From Nemophila menziesii (lineage: Eukaryota; Streptophyta; Magnoliopsida; Boraginales; Hydrophyllaceae), in assembly GCA_029959085.1 (NCBI GenBank), contig JARWIR010000013.1, positions 12,091,186-12,155,185 on the forward strand: DNA of 64,000 nt, read 5' to 3'. Below are positions 9,093-21,500 of the stretch, piece after piece (the first letter of the stretch is position 1; every line of letters begins with the position of its first letter). Position numbers and translations under genes: made by a program. The notes under the pieces were generated by a model. That model was given only the letters and a program-made list of their open reading frames with translations, ran no database searches and was not told the origin of the DNA.

Positions 9093-10212
9093 ATGAAGAT
9101 GGTAGCTCAATCACCACCACAAACACCACCGCAAGTGGTGTCTCAAAGCGCGTCAATTGTACCGGAATCAAGTGCTGACAATCATGAAAGAAACTCTCTT
9201 GATCAAGAAGAGACTTCGGTTCTAATGGTAACTTACCTTTTCTTCTTTTAATTGAGATATTAAAAATGTTATTTTGTTTATTTATTAATTTTTCTCCATT
9301 TGTTATTGGTTTGAATTCTAATTCCTTGAGTAAGAGAAAGTAGAATATATGTATTCAATTTGTTTAGGTTTTAGTCGAAAAAAGCTCCGCGGTTTCACGT
9401 TCCGGAGTCAATTATATGACTAGATCACTAAGAAAATAGAACAAATCTAGAATTATAAAGCCTAAAACACGTTAATATAAAGCTACTACAAATCACAGAT
9501 CCTTAATCATATTTTGCTTAATTATGTTTCTTTAATTGATTTCAATTTCAGCTCAAACATGACGAGATAATTTGAGAAAGTCACCAGTTAAAGATAGTTC
9601 TTACTTATGTGGTTTGTTACTCAGGAATTTCACACACAAAAATCGGAGCCTAGGAAATGGACGAATGCAAAACATAGTTTGTTTCTGGATTCTATGGAGG
9701 CAGCGTTTATCCATCATCTACATAATTCTAGATCGGGATTTAGAAAGCATTCAAAAACATCTCCATCCTTTCAAGAAAACAATAAATCAAATTTGAGTAG
9801 CTCAGATCTATCTTTAGGTAAGTTCTCAACAATTACTCTTCACTCTCCAGAGATGAAATTATTATCCTTCTAGAATAAAAATGGTAACTTAAACATAATT
9901 CCTTGAATTTTTCCTTTACTTTTTGTTTAGTTGTTTATATATGTTGTAACTAAAACAATTTTATCTCATCAGAAGGGACAGATCAGAATTTTATTGATGA
10001 CGAGAAAAAAATTGGAAGTCGATCTTCAAAGAGGATGAAGATGGCTGAGATTCCAAACCATGATCAAGTAATGTGGCTACTACATATTTATTATTCAATT
10101 CAACCTAATTAATCATTTGGAGACTAATATTATGATTCTGCAGGTTGTACCTACTAAAAGATATTCGTATACAGAAATTGTTGCTGAGAATAATGTAGCT
10201 TCCAAAGCGTAG
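9093..10212 (+). CDS. COR27: COR27/COR28-like cold-regulated circadian protein, four exons
   Basis: Exons 9093-9227, 9625-9817, 9973-10067 and 10144-10212 join in frame across GT..AG introns into 163 residues. The diagnostic block is WTNAKHSLFLDSMEAAF (residues 57-73), followed by GTDQNFIDDEKK (111-122) and a basic KRMK stretch, all features of the plant COR27/COR28 family. In Arabidopsis these nuclear proteins are induced by cold and blue light, feed back on evening clock genes, and work with COP1/SPA and HY5 in photomorphogenesis. Val-Pro dipeptides at 28-29 and 143-144 could be COP1-contact motifs, but that is inference. The start is the second Met of the leader frame; the first exon is Ser/Pro/Gln-rich. 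At 163 aa it is shorter than the Arabidopsis proteins (over 200). Which paralogue it matches cannot be settled by eye. Confidence 0.8.
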
Positions 10213-11440
10213 AACTTTGTAGCCTATATTCTGGTGTCGATTAATTGATTCTTCTAACACATGATTTGACTAAGAAACCATATATATAAACAAACTAGAG
10301 TAATTTAATACGAAGTTTAATAACTTTGACACAGAGATTTTCTGTTGTTTCGGCTATTAATCTTATAGAAATATCTTTGGTCGTGCGCTATCAATTGATA
10401 CATGTCGCGGCCGAGTAAAACTGTTCTTCACAGTGTTACAGCAAGTCTCACTCACGGCTGGAGGGAGCTACTCAATTTGAAGCTAACCCATATGTGTATG
10501 TGTATGTAACACTGAGATCAATTATTTATGCATTTTATTGTAATGGAATGTTTTCAGCGTTTCGTTACCAATAAAGATTTGTTAAATGAACAAGCATGTT
10601 ATATATGACTGGATGAAAACAGATAAACCTATTCACCTATTCAGTACATCTGCAAATTATGAATATGTAAGAGGATTTGTTATTGTATACGTGGTAGTTG
10701 ATTGATAACCCCCATAGGATTTGCACTACTACAAGTATCGCCTTTTACGGTTGCATTGGTGGCCGTCAAAGATTCATCGCTAGTGTTTTGCCGTTAGAAA
10801 CATCTTTTTGCGACTATGTTGACCACCTACTTTCAGCAATCACTTAAGTGGTTGGTAAAGGATATCGTAATTAGCGACCAACAGAGTCGTCGTTAGATTT
10901 CCATAACTTTTGTCGACTGATATGTGGTCGCTAGAAAAGGGTTACCTTGTGCTAGAAAAGATTGCTCAAATTAATTATCGTGATTTTTCTAAGTTGACGA
11001 TAATATTTTGCTGGCATTTGTGTTTTGAATTCTAATGAAACTTTTGGTTTTTTTTACTTCTATCGGGATCTTTGTGACTTGCCTCAGGGTTTTTACTATC
11101 TCCTTGACTTCTTAGCTTCATAGTTGGTGCTCGTATCATTTGTGGCCCTATTAGTTTAACATTTAACACACAAATCATCCCAATTTTTTCCATAGACACA
11201 TAATTTGCAAGGATTAACTAAAAATTCAAATAATGTCAAATAACGGGAATTAATCTCACTTTCAGTCTCAAACCCATCCACCCCCCTCCCGAAATGATGT
11301 CTCGTGTGTATCAAAATGTATCACATATGACGAGACATCAACTACTACGATTAGAACTCCCTTGCCACCTTCATATAAGAGAGATGAGACCCAATTGGAT
11401 TTTTTTTCAAGGAGTCAATCTTTGATATAATTTAAATTCC
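10213..11440. other. Intergenic; possible CACTA-element fragment
   Basis: 10213-10720 is the downstream flank of the COR27-like gene with nothing recognisable. From 10728 a CACTACTACAAG start is followed by motifs such as GCGACCA, GTCGCTAG and GGTGGCCGTC to about 10945, reminiscent of CACTA subterminal repeats. No matching right terminus is seen. 10950-11440 is AT-rich and unassigned. Confidence 0.35.
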
Positions 11441-11449
11441 GTCTTAACT

Positions 11450-13690
11450 ATTTTAAGGTTGGGTGGGATTCCTAAGTATTTCCCTACACGCTCAGTTCTT
11501 CTTGTATTAAAGGAAATTTGATACTTGAGATACAAGATATTCGTGTGTTCCCTTTGTTAAAGTAGATGGAAGATTTTTTGAAGTTCATTATTTGACGGGA
11601 AGCATTACAATAATTCAGAATCAGTTCTCTTAGCACATTACTCTCCTTATTGTTGATCTCGATGAAGAAAAATGCATCGTTCGCAATAAAAAAGGTGGGT
11701 CAGCTTAGGATAAGCCCTCACGAGAGAGTTACCTTTAATGTTTCCTTCTTTCTCGTTGATGATTAAGTAACCTTATAAGGTCTTCCGTCATAAATGAGAA
11801 TAAGAGACCTTGTTAAGGTTGGAACTTTTTAAGTCTTTCACCATAAATTTGATTTGAGAAGATATGGATTATATACAACAATGAATATAGTCTGTCCGAC
11901 TTTTACATAATCCAAATTTTGACATGTCCGCAATGAGAAACTCCCAATTCACTTGGTCATAGGGTTTTCCCATATCCAGCTTGACTGTTGCATAAAACTT
12001 TATTGATTTTCTCTTTTGTTTTAGAAAACAAGCAATCTCTTGAGCAATAAGAATAATATCTTGAATGGATCTTCCTTTAATAAAGTCTATCTGGTTTGAA
12101 GATGTGATCTCATCCATTAAAGGTTGCAATCTATGTGCGAGAATCTTGACGGTAATTTGTAGCAAAAATTTACACATGAGATTAACCTGAAATATTTATC
12201 TTCTTATTGACACACTCCCTTAAAAATAAGGGTGATAACAGTAGTATCACTAATCTTATAAACCGAAACATTATTATTGAAGAACTCAAGAACCAAGGCA
12301 AATATATCTGTTTTAATAATATCCCAAAATTCCTGATAAAAATTACCCGACAAACCATCGGGGTCAAAAGCTTTAGTATCAGACATGTTGAATTTTTTTT
12401 TTTACCTTTTCCATATCTTGGTTGCCTGGGAGACATCATTCATCACACTAGTAATTTTGCAAGGAGTAAGACTGGTTACCTTCTCCAAACCCTCAAAAGG
12501 TTTACTTGAGAACAACTCATCGTAGTATTTGATAAACATGTTTTGAAGACTCTTTGAATTTTTCGTCCAAGACCCATTTGCATATTTAAGTCGACAAATA
12601 CGGTATATGCTTCCTATCATAAGAGATATGGTGTTAAATAATCTCCTATTTCTCTCTCCATTTTTAATAAACAAATTCACAGCTCTTTCGACCTAGTATG
12701 CGTCTTCTTTATTCCACATATCCTCAAGTTCTTGAGTGATATTGCACACTAATAGGTTGATTTTGTACGACTAAGTACTGTATTAAATGTTTGCAATAAG
12801 CTTTTGGTATTTGATAAAAAGTTTCATGTTGTTGATGAAGATTCTTTCACTCCATCTTGAGAGAGCTAAGCATGTGACATCCTTCTTAAGTGAAACTCCT
12901 AAATTCAACCGATGCGATAAAGATAATCTTATGAGTATTTGAAAATTCCCTACATTTTTTATTCTTATGCCACATATAGTTAAACCTGAAACATCTTTTA
13001 TGGTCCCTCTCGTTGACACTCCTATTAATGATAAGTAGTGAGCGGTCCAATCTGATAGTGGGAGAAACCTTGATAATGGTATTCAGATAAAGAATCAACC
13101 ACTCACTGCTAGCCAATGCTCAACCTTTTTTTTGACTAATTGCTTATCTTCCCTTTTATTCGTCCACATAAAATAACATACATTCAGAGGATTATCGATG
13201 AGTTCATTGTCATTGGTGTATTCATAAAATCAAAGAATTGTATCCAACTTAACATCAGTTTTCCCGAACTTTTTTGAATTATTTGCAATGACATTGAAAT
13301 CGTCAACGAGAATCACTGGTTTAGAAATATTTTATCTCCGTTGGGAAGTTGATCACAAAGTTTTGATCGTTCTTAATATCTGTTGACGCAAGAACAAACA
13401 CGACATATCATGAAATACTACTAGATTGTCCAATATTAGAAATTACAACATAATTACAAGAATTAACGACACTAAGCTTAATATGATCCTTCAAATCAAG
13501 AAGTTTACCCATGGACCTAAATACTTTTCCCCTAGGTTCTACAACGTGGACATTATTGAATATTTTAAGCTGGCGTGAAGACCTAACGTCTCTCCTACAA
13601 ACTCTAGATATACACATACAAGAAATAGAGACATCACACTTCAAAAGGGACTTAAACATCTTTTTGTTCAAGGGTTCCCTAACCCCTTAA
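11450..13690 (-). pseudogene. Decayed L1-type LINE (endonuclease and reverse transcriptase)
   Basis: On - the order is endonuclease remnants (about 13690-12780, with PTIRLDRSLLI and FRFNYMWHKNKKCREF), a linker (12680-12402), then reverse transcriptase: FDPDGLSGNFYQEFW (12370s), KILAHRLQPLMDEITSSNQ and IKGRSIQDIILIAQE (12160-12040), KLDMGKPYDQVNWEFL (about 11980), and further RT-like sequence (GLRQGDP-region relics, SVGKYLGIP) down to about 11450. Stops and frameshifts break it throughout. The intact enzyme would copy its own RNA at nicked DNA; this copy cannot. Confidence 0.8.
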
Positions 13691-13803
13691 CTGTTACACA
13701 CTGGAATATAATCTATCCACCTAGCCACTTTAGAGGATTGACTAACGTCTTTCAACAATTTCTTCATAAAAAACTACACATGTCAAATTCATAATTTTGT
13801 GTA

Positions 13804-14006
13804 GAGTAATGATATTTGTCACCCCTTTTCATGTCACTTTTTTATCACCCTTCTATATATATATATATATATATGTTTTAATTTCCTTGAATATGAGATA
13901 GAGAAAAATTAAATAGGATAGAGAAATTAATTCATTGGTACATGTAGGCATACACGTAGGAGGTGATAAAAAGGTGATACAAAAAGGGTGACAAATATCA
14001 TTTCTC
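13804..14006. mobile_element. 203-bp MULE-type MITE with perfect 9-bp target duplication
   Basis: Both ends begin GAG(T/A)AATGATATTTGTCACC when read inward, with about 45 bp of similarity. TTTTGTGTA is duplicated at 13795-13803 and 14007-14015. A 9-bp duplication is the Mutator hallmark. A TA microsatellite lies inside. Confidence 0.88.
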
Positions 14007-14015
14007 TTTTGTGTA

Positions 14016-14583
14016 ACGTGTAAAAAGAAACTCCATTTTTTAATATCAACATGCCTAAGGGAATATTCAAACCCATCATCTCAACCATATGTAATATCAT
14101 GATTATTTGATATCCCAAATAAAATTTGTCAAAATTTATCATGATTCGGATACCAAAATTAACCCTGCTTCGGATCTGTAGGTAAGAATGATAAATGAGA
14201 ACACCGACCCTTTGTTTGGTTTCAAGAGGTAAATAATTGAACTGTGAGGTCCTTTGATTACATAATTAAATGAAAGAAAAAGGCGATGATAATCTTCTTC
14301 CACCAAATAACTAGCGAATGGAAAAGGAGAATTTGTGTAAAGGTTTCATCCAAACAAGATATGAGTACCACCATTCCTGAAACCACTATTTTTCCCCTTC
14401 CATGATTTGTAGGGGCCAAAACCAAATTATTCAATTCCATTAATGAAACCACTATCCATCCTTTTGCGATAGACAAAACTACAATAATAGAATAAAATCC
14501 GATGGGATGTCATTTTATAACCATGCATGTTTAGATCCATGTCATTAACGAGGCAACATCATATGCGTATTTGAAATAATACC
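14016..14583. other. AT-rich stretch without a recognised gene
   Basis: Short frames are open on - but lack any family resemblance. The last ~60 bp precede a polypurine tract and are probably the 3' end of a Copia internal region. Confidence 0.4.
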
Positions 14584-14826
14584 CAAGAGGGAGTGTTATG
14601 AAATATTATAATGTGGGTATTATTCTAGAGTAATGGAGAACCTTTGTAATCTTCACATTTATCCTTTGTAACATCCTACTTATTATGTAATTAGTAGGGT
14701 AGTTGGATAGTTTCATAATTCTTTATATAAAGGCTTGTCCATTCCCTCAAAGCAAGATGGAAATCCATATATAATAATGTACTCTTCTTATCTCCATATA
14801 GCCTCTCATCAACTAGTTTCTTTTAC
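14584..14826 (+). mobile_element. Copia-type 3' end: polypurine tract and LTR
   Basis: A CAAGAGGGAG polypurine tract (14584-14593) directly precedes TGTTATG at 14594. The following ~230 bp include TTATATAAAGGC, a typical LTR TATA box near 14735, and end near 14826 in CA. The tract-then-TG junction is characteristic of Copia elements. The internal region to the left is not preserved. Confidence 0.55.
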
Positions 14827-15129
14827 ATATTGTTTCAAAAACTATTTTAAGTAAAAAAATATTAAGATTTACAACATATTTGTTTATTTATATAGTTTAA
14901 ATTGTAATAATTACTAATTATATAATTAAAAATGTTATACATAAACATTTAAAATTATAATTATTTTATATAAAAAAAGGTTGTTGCTTAATTTCGCCTA
15001 GGCCCAAAGTAATCCCGCTTGGGCGACAGGTACCGTTCGACCGCCTAGTTCTCAAAACTGGTTTTTATAACATTGAATATGGGAAGCTTGTTTCAAATCA
15101 TAAATGGACATTTTCAACCTACTACAAGG

Positions 15130-15560
15130 TGTTTTGATGTTTTTAGCCTTTTTTTCTTCATGTTGCAGTATATAGATAATTTCCTCAATGTCGATTGAGA
15201 AAAGTTGGTTTAACATCTATCTGGTGTAATTCTAAATCATAACTGGCACCAATAACCATAATGATGTGAATGTAGTCACTCCTATAAATAAGAGAGTATG
15301 TCTCTATAAAGTCAATCGTTGTCTATTGAGTGAAGCTTTTAAACCTTGGTGAGACTTATATATGTAGACATTACCTTTAGAATCCCTCTTGTTCTTAGAT
15401 ATCAATTGAGAATTACCCTCATGTAATATAGTAATGTCCCAATATATAATGTTGTCCTGCATAAATTTTAACTCACCGTTCATGTCTTCAATCCACTTAA
15501 TAGAAATATGGTTTGACTTGACTTATTGTACAAAACTTAGATAATTGTCCAAAGACATGT
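15130..15560 (-). pseudogene. Copia polymerase fragment
   Basis: Read on -, broken frames show W-E-x-M-x-x-E-like relics, then QLISKNKRDSKGNVY (Copia RT N-terminal KWIFKTKRDSKGN region) and relics of the AFLNG..EEI block near 15180. Multiple stops. It probably belongs to a Ty1/Copia insertion distinct from the LTR at 14594. Confidence 0.6.
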
Positions 15561-16260
15561 CAAATTACACATAAATATATACAGTAGAACTCAAAATCCG
15601 GTATAATCATACTCATGTATACTTTCATATAAGGAATCACGTAACATCCAAAATCTTATTGATGTTGGTTAAAGAATATAACAAAATTACGGTGAGGATT
15701 CGTATGACTTGTTTTGTAGCGTGTATCGTTTGTTTGAGATCCTTTATTGTTGTACAAGTGTCAAATATATGATAAAAATTGATTCCTAGAACAATAAGTG
15801 ACTTCTTCCTTTGCTCTAGTATGGCAAAAAAATGGGTCTCCTCCGTCTCCAATTGGGACCAAAATTGTGTCCTTTTTTATGTGAGGATGAGGTTTCCACT
15901 AGGCGCTAAGATTTGGGGAGAGTATAAGACTAGTTATCAAAATAATAGAGCTATGAAATATTTCTTGTTACCCCCACAAACTTAGCGAAGTTATAACCCA
16001 ATTTGTAAAGTTGAATGTGGCTTTGTAGTTTCTATCATCCTATAATTCATTAGTCCCTAAGCCTGACATTAAATAGTTTAAACTGCTATATCATATATTC
16101 CTTAAGCCCAATACATATTTATATTACGTTGGGTAATATCATAAAACGCTTCTAATAGGTAATGGGCTAATAGTGGGTTATCGCCCAAATAAAATATCCA
16201 CTAAATATCAACAACTACGACTATCTTGGTGGATTTCCCAAATAGTCGGCCCTTGAAACA
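15561..16260. other. Unassigned AT-rich sequence
   Basis: Short open frames on both strands (for example 15637-15852 on -) have no recognised motif. It may be the flank or LTR of the Copia fragment to the left. Confidence 0.3.
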
Positions 16261-16515
16261 CACAAAATATTATCTTTCTTATCAAAACCCTACTCTCCGC
16301 CGTAATCCTCTTCCAATCTACCTAATTCTCTCTTTATATCTCTCGCTTCATATATGTATTCAACATTTGAATTTGATCTTGATCTGACTTCAATATAACA
16401 ATACTTCTTTTTCTGTTCTCTCTACTAATAAAGATTATATATAATTATTATATTTTGTTGATAAATCTAAAGTTTCAAAGGGAGATCAAGATGATCGATA
16501 GTTTCAAATTATAAG
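16260..16515 (+). promoter_or_regulatory. Possible promoter/5' leader exon
   Basis: A pyrimidine-rich stretch containing AAAACCCTACTCTCCGCC (about 16284) resembles a plant leader with a telo-box. It ends in AAG before GTATGT at 16516, a good 5' splice site. It could be a non-coding first exon for the small ORF at 18359, with the microsatellite region as intron. This is conjecture. Confidence 0.25.
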
Positions 16516-16577
16516 GTATGTCCTTAATTTGCAAGAAAGTTAAAGTTGGTGATACAGTTTAACCAATTATAGAACAA

Positions 16578-16578
<1 letters not shown>

Positions 16579-16662
<84 letters not shown>
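16579..16662. repeat. Long (TA)n microsatellite
   Basis: About 84 bp of uninterrupted TA dinucleotides, capable of cruciform formation and likely polymorphic in length. Confidence 0.95.
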
Positions 16663-16667
<5 letters not shown>

Positions 16668-18358
16668 AATACATGATTGTATTTTCTATTTATGAGTTAA
16701 TTTCAAGATCTTTCAAATCATAGAGGGATTCTGGGTTTTCAATCGGTATGGACTTATATTTACCAAAAAAATTCACATAATTAAAGGGATGACCTGTAAT
16801 TTTTTTACTCATGATTTTTCCCAAAGAAAAATAATAATTAGACGAATCACACTGTATCCCAAAGTTAGGCTAAAAATTTCTAAATCGTGATTCTTAAAAT
16901 AAATATATTTGATCTATGGATTATATTGTGTGTATATACAAATATATTACTTTAGTTACAATTTTTTTTTGAAATTGGCCATATTTTGAAATTATAATTA
17001 TCAAAGTATTATCGTCAGTCTCATAATTACATTTCTTAAATATGATTAAAATATAAGCTAAGATTATTTTTGCGAGGAATTATTTACAATATGTTTATAT
17101 TAGTGACAAAGTTGAAAAATTAAATATGTTTTAGGAAGGTGTAAAAATAATATTAATATTTTCTAAATTCAAAAGAAACTTGTTAAGATTGAATATCTTG
17201 TTTTGGAGACCCATCTATAAACTTCTACATAATAGAAAATTAACTTGAAATACGACTATATTTTATAATTTTTAAATAAATTTATATTAAATTTAACTAT
17301 ATATTGAAGAAAGTGTATGGTAATGTATAAAGTTGATTCCTACATTATATGATTTATAATTTAGTATACATATATATGTGTATTTGTGTGTATGTCGAGC
17401 AAGTGGCGAACTTATGTGGGGTTTTCAGAAGCTCAAGTCTACCCAAATCTTGAGATTTTTAAGAATATATGTATTTTTTTTTTTTAAAATAATTAACCTT
17501 TTGAATATTAAGTAATATTTGGTGTTCAAAATAATCAAAATACTTTTCTAAATCTAGTGGTAAGTCAAATGCATAAGTTGTTAAGTAATCAAGATTCAAA
17601 TTTTAATAAAAGGTTTGTTTTATAATTTAATTAAAATTAACACCTTTCAAACTAGATTTTTAACTCGGACACTAATCTGAACATGCAATCAATAAAATAT
17701 CTACTTGAAACATGTGAATATTCTACCGTACATATGCAAATAGTTAATGTTCTTAATTTTACAATTTTTTATAAGAAATACATTAAAATATTAGATATAA
17801 TACATAATTAATTTGTTGGAACATACTATCGTATTATATCTAATATAATTAATAATAAATATGTTGATTAACATGTTCACCTACCTAACATATTGTTAAT
17901 TTTTTTTATCAAGATCGTGATCGTTGGCCATAACATTTCAAAAGAGAATGAAAAAGGTATGAAATACTTTATCATATTGTAAATTAGATTTAATATTTTT
18001 TTTTTTTAGTATGTGCATATTTTATAGTAAGATTTAAATAAATTATTTATAATTTTGGTTAATTTTTTTTTTGGCTTTTCTCAATCATATTTGATGAAGT
18101 TGCAATTAATTTATAGAGATATTAATTTAAAAGGTCCACAAACCCAATAACCCACTTCTAAAGAGTCCAGCCTATTATTTCACCCCAGAAAGATCAAGCA
18201 TTTTAATAGATTTACCATCATTACCCATATAGTTAATTGATCCTATCAGATTTCTTCCATAATTATCTCAATTCATATATATCATTTTATATCTGTTTCC
18301 ACTTTCACATCAGGTAATAATGGTGGACCTGTAGGTAGCTTTCTTTGTCATAGCTGCC
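16663..18358. other. Very AT-rich gene-free region
   Basis: No gene, terminal repeats or element domains are seen. Homopolymer T runs and TA-rich stretches dominate. Confidence 0.5.
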
Positions 18359-18569
18359 ATGGTGCAATTGGTTGAGAGGTAACTATTTTTAATTTTCTTT
18401 TCGTTTTTTTACTTGGTAGTATCCTTATCCATGTTTTTGCAGAATGTTATCTACTCCAAAAGCTAAGACCATACTTATGAATGGTCCAGTGAGAAAGGGG
18501 GAGCGAGTAGTGCCTCCTTTAGCACTAGAGCGGCTTATGAGAGTTGATGGGTTATGTGTGGAATTTTAG
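18359..18569 (+). CDS. Small two-exon ORF of unknown function (48 residues)
   Basis: Exon 18359-18378 joins 18443-18569 over a 64-bp GT..AG intron ending TTTTTGCAG. The product is mixed polar and hydrophobic with several Arg/Lys and ends VEF. I recognise no family. Support: canonical splice sites, an ATG at the natural start, and a possible leader exon 2 kb upstream. Against it: very short, and no conserved motif known to me. It could be a microprotein or chance. Confidence 0.3.
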
Positions 18570-19700
18570 TGGTGTGCTAGTTTACATCGGTGGGTTGTAA
18601 TTAACATGAAATATGCAATCTTCTGTTTCCGATGGGTTATGTGTAGAATATTAGTGATGTTCTAGCTAAAATTCGGATGTAATTTATTTGTATGTAAAAC
18701 AATATAAATAATTAAAAAAATTATTTGTTGAGATTCAGATTGAATCCGATATTTGAAAGGTAATTAGATCACATATCGGTGTTATATATTTGTTGCTTTC
18801 AACCACCAGGATACAACGACAAAACTATTCAGAAGGAAACAAATACAAAAAAAAATTCAAAATTTCAACAAACTTAATATTGTTGCTTAGTTTCAGTCTC
18901 TCTTTTTTAAAATATTAATGCTTAATTCATTTTAAAATTGAATGAATCAAATGTTTGAGTTGACCAACTAATTATTGAAAATAAATAGGTGGTTAGACAT
19001 CCATTAAATATGGTTGTGATTTGTATTTTAAATAAACGATACTTTTGTTAGTAAAAGACATAATTATTGGGTTTGGTCCGATGTTAATAGACTTTTGGTA
19101 TTTAGAACATATTAACAATTATGTCTGACGTAATGTTAATACTAAAGACTTGCACATGAAAAAAAATTAAACAAGTATTGGGCTTGGTCCAATTATAAAA
19201 GAATATTTTTTTTCTTTTTAATTCTTTCACCTTTACTATATATATAAAAATATACAAAAATAAATAAACATTTATTCATTTATTTTCTCCAAATATTCAT
19301 GATTCAGTTTCAAATTATTTTTAACCAAGTGAATATATTATGTTAACCTTTACAATCAAATAGACGTATTAATCAAGAAATCTTCAACCCGGTCAACATT
19401 TGGGTAAAAATCCATTTGAACAACAAACGCGACATGAATCAATTTTGACTAACCAACTACAAAATATGCAAGATAAGGTTAAACACGAGAGAGATCGAGA
19501 GAGAAGCGTAATATAGTACTACGTTGTTGATTTCTTTGGTAAGGTAATCAGATTTACTTGCTAACCATTGAACGTTATGTCTTGAACTATTCAACATTTG
19601 TGTAAGCCAATCAATAGAACTTACATAATGTTCTTCCAAACATTATTTGGTTCTCACAGTTGTGTCCATTTATGGCCCTAAATAACTCATGGTATTTCAT
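18570..19700. other. AT-rich intergenic DNA
   Basis: A phrase around GATGGGTTATGTGT is repeated at about 18546 and 18629, just after the small ORF. Nothing else is recognised; the right edge merges into the Copia remnant. Confidence 0.4.
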
Positions 19701-21500
19701 AATTAACTGTCGGAGAATTTTGTTTTAAAAAAGTTCTCGTAGGGCGGCCCAACCCATGTTATTCATATAAGTGGTCTCTTGTCGAGAATATTCTGCAAAA
19801 CTCTATCTCATGTTATCGAAAATACAAGACCAATTAGAAGCTTAGCTTATCCTTCACTTTTACACGTAGCACGGTCTATAGTTGTCCTATGTATGGTTTG
19901 GGGAGGTCTCCCACACTGCATCAAACCAAGTTGCAGTTTCATGATACAGTTTTCCCTTTAAACCTAGACTATGGGATCTCCACTATTCTAGGTAGGGTTC
20001 CTATCATGGAAACTCATCATTTATAGGATTTAGACATATTTACCTTAACAATACTCGCACATTCTCTCTTTGTAGACCGTTGGTCAGTGGCTCCACTATG
20101 TTATCCTTTGTTCGAATAATCAACAATGATAACTCTGTTTGAAGCAGTTGTCTAACGGTATTGTGTCTATGACGTATGTGTCAAGACTTACCGTTATATG
20201 TCTCGTTCAGTTCACTACCAATGACACTCTAACTATCACAATGTATGCAGTTAGCTAGCAAAAGCTTTGGCTCTAAGAAGTTCTGAAGTCACTTGACTTC
20301 CTCGACAACTTTGTCTAAAGCTATAAATTCAGATTTCATGGTGTATATGTCTATGCATGTTTGCTTAGTAATCAACTTGTGGATCTTGAGTATATGGAGT
20401 CTGATATCCAGTTTGCATCATTGTATCCTTCTAGTACAGTTAGCTTTCCTGTATATAACAACCCTTTATTCATAGTGTATTCCGAGATGCCTTAGAACTT
20501 TTATAATAACAATCAACTGGTTCGTACCTGGATTATGTGTAAACATACTTAGCTTGCATACTGCATGCTCTATATTTGTCCTAGTGCAGTTTGTTAAGTA
20601 CATGAGACTCCCGATAACCCGAGAGTAGTCTAGTTGGTTGATCGTATCACCAATGGTCTTAGTAAGATGCAAATTTACATCAACGAGTGTCTTGGCGATA
20701 TTTGTGTTTCCATTACTAAATTTGTTTAATACTTTCTCAATATAGTATGAATGATATAGTACAATACATTTAGATGTTCGAAGAATTTTGATACCCAGAA
20801 TAACATTCGCAAGGTCTAGATTACTTAAAAGCATCCTTTTGGTGGATGTAATCACATCATTGTTACTTCAATTATTAACATATCATCCACATATAAAAAT
20901 ACAATGGTATACCCTTTCTCATTTGTTTTACATAAACACATTTGTCACATTCATTGGTCCTGAAACCATTCGAGATCATGATTCTATGAAATATGTTATG
21001 ACATTGCTTTGGTGACTGTTTTAAACCACATAAGAATTTAACAAGTTTACATACTTGTTTCTCCTTACCTAGAACTACGTAACCCTCAGGTTGTTCCATG
21101 TATATCTCTTCATTTAGTTCTCCATTTAGGAAGTTGTTTTTACATACATTTGATGAATTTCGAGCTTGTATATCTATAACAATTAACATTTGAATGGATG
21201 ATATTATCGTGATTGGAGAATAGGTGTCAAAATTGTCAAGTCCTTTTTTACTATAATATTTTACAACAAGGCTAGCTTTCTACTTTTCAATAGACTCATC
21301 GGTCTTTAGTTTCTTGAATATCTATTTGCATCCAAGTGGTTTGATCCTAGGAGGTGGTTCCACTAGTTCTCATGTATGGTTTTGCATAATGGTATCTATC
21401 TCACTATTTATCGCTTATTTCTAGTAAGGGGAATCAAGGTTTGACATAGCCTCATTGAATGTTTGTGGTTTTGTCATCTAGCATATAAGATGGAAAGTTA
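19700..21500 (-). pseudogene. Copia retrotransposon remnant (RT and RNase H)
   Basis: Reading -, RT-like blocks appear at about 21480-20875 (IKPLGCK.IFKKLKTDE, LNGELNEEIYMEQPEGYV, VCKLVKFLCGLKQSPKQ), then LGIKI...YYIEKVLNKF, then QLDYSRVIGSLMYLTNCTRTNIEHAV (about 20650-20560). An RNase H block with DANWISDS and SEFIALDK (about 20450-20300) and the terminal GKSRHIRRRHNTVRQL (about 20190) follow. Stops and frameshifts are frequent. The order matches Ty1/Copia Pol. Sequence from 20050 down to about 19700 is probably 3' non-coding or LTR. Confidence 0.85.
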
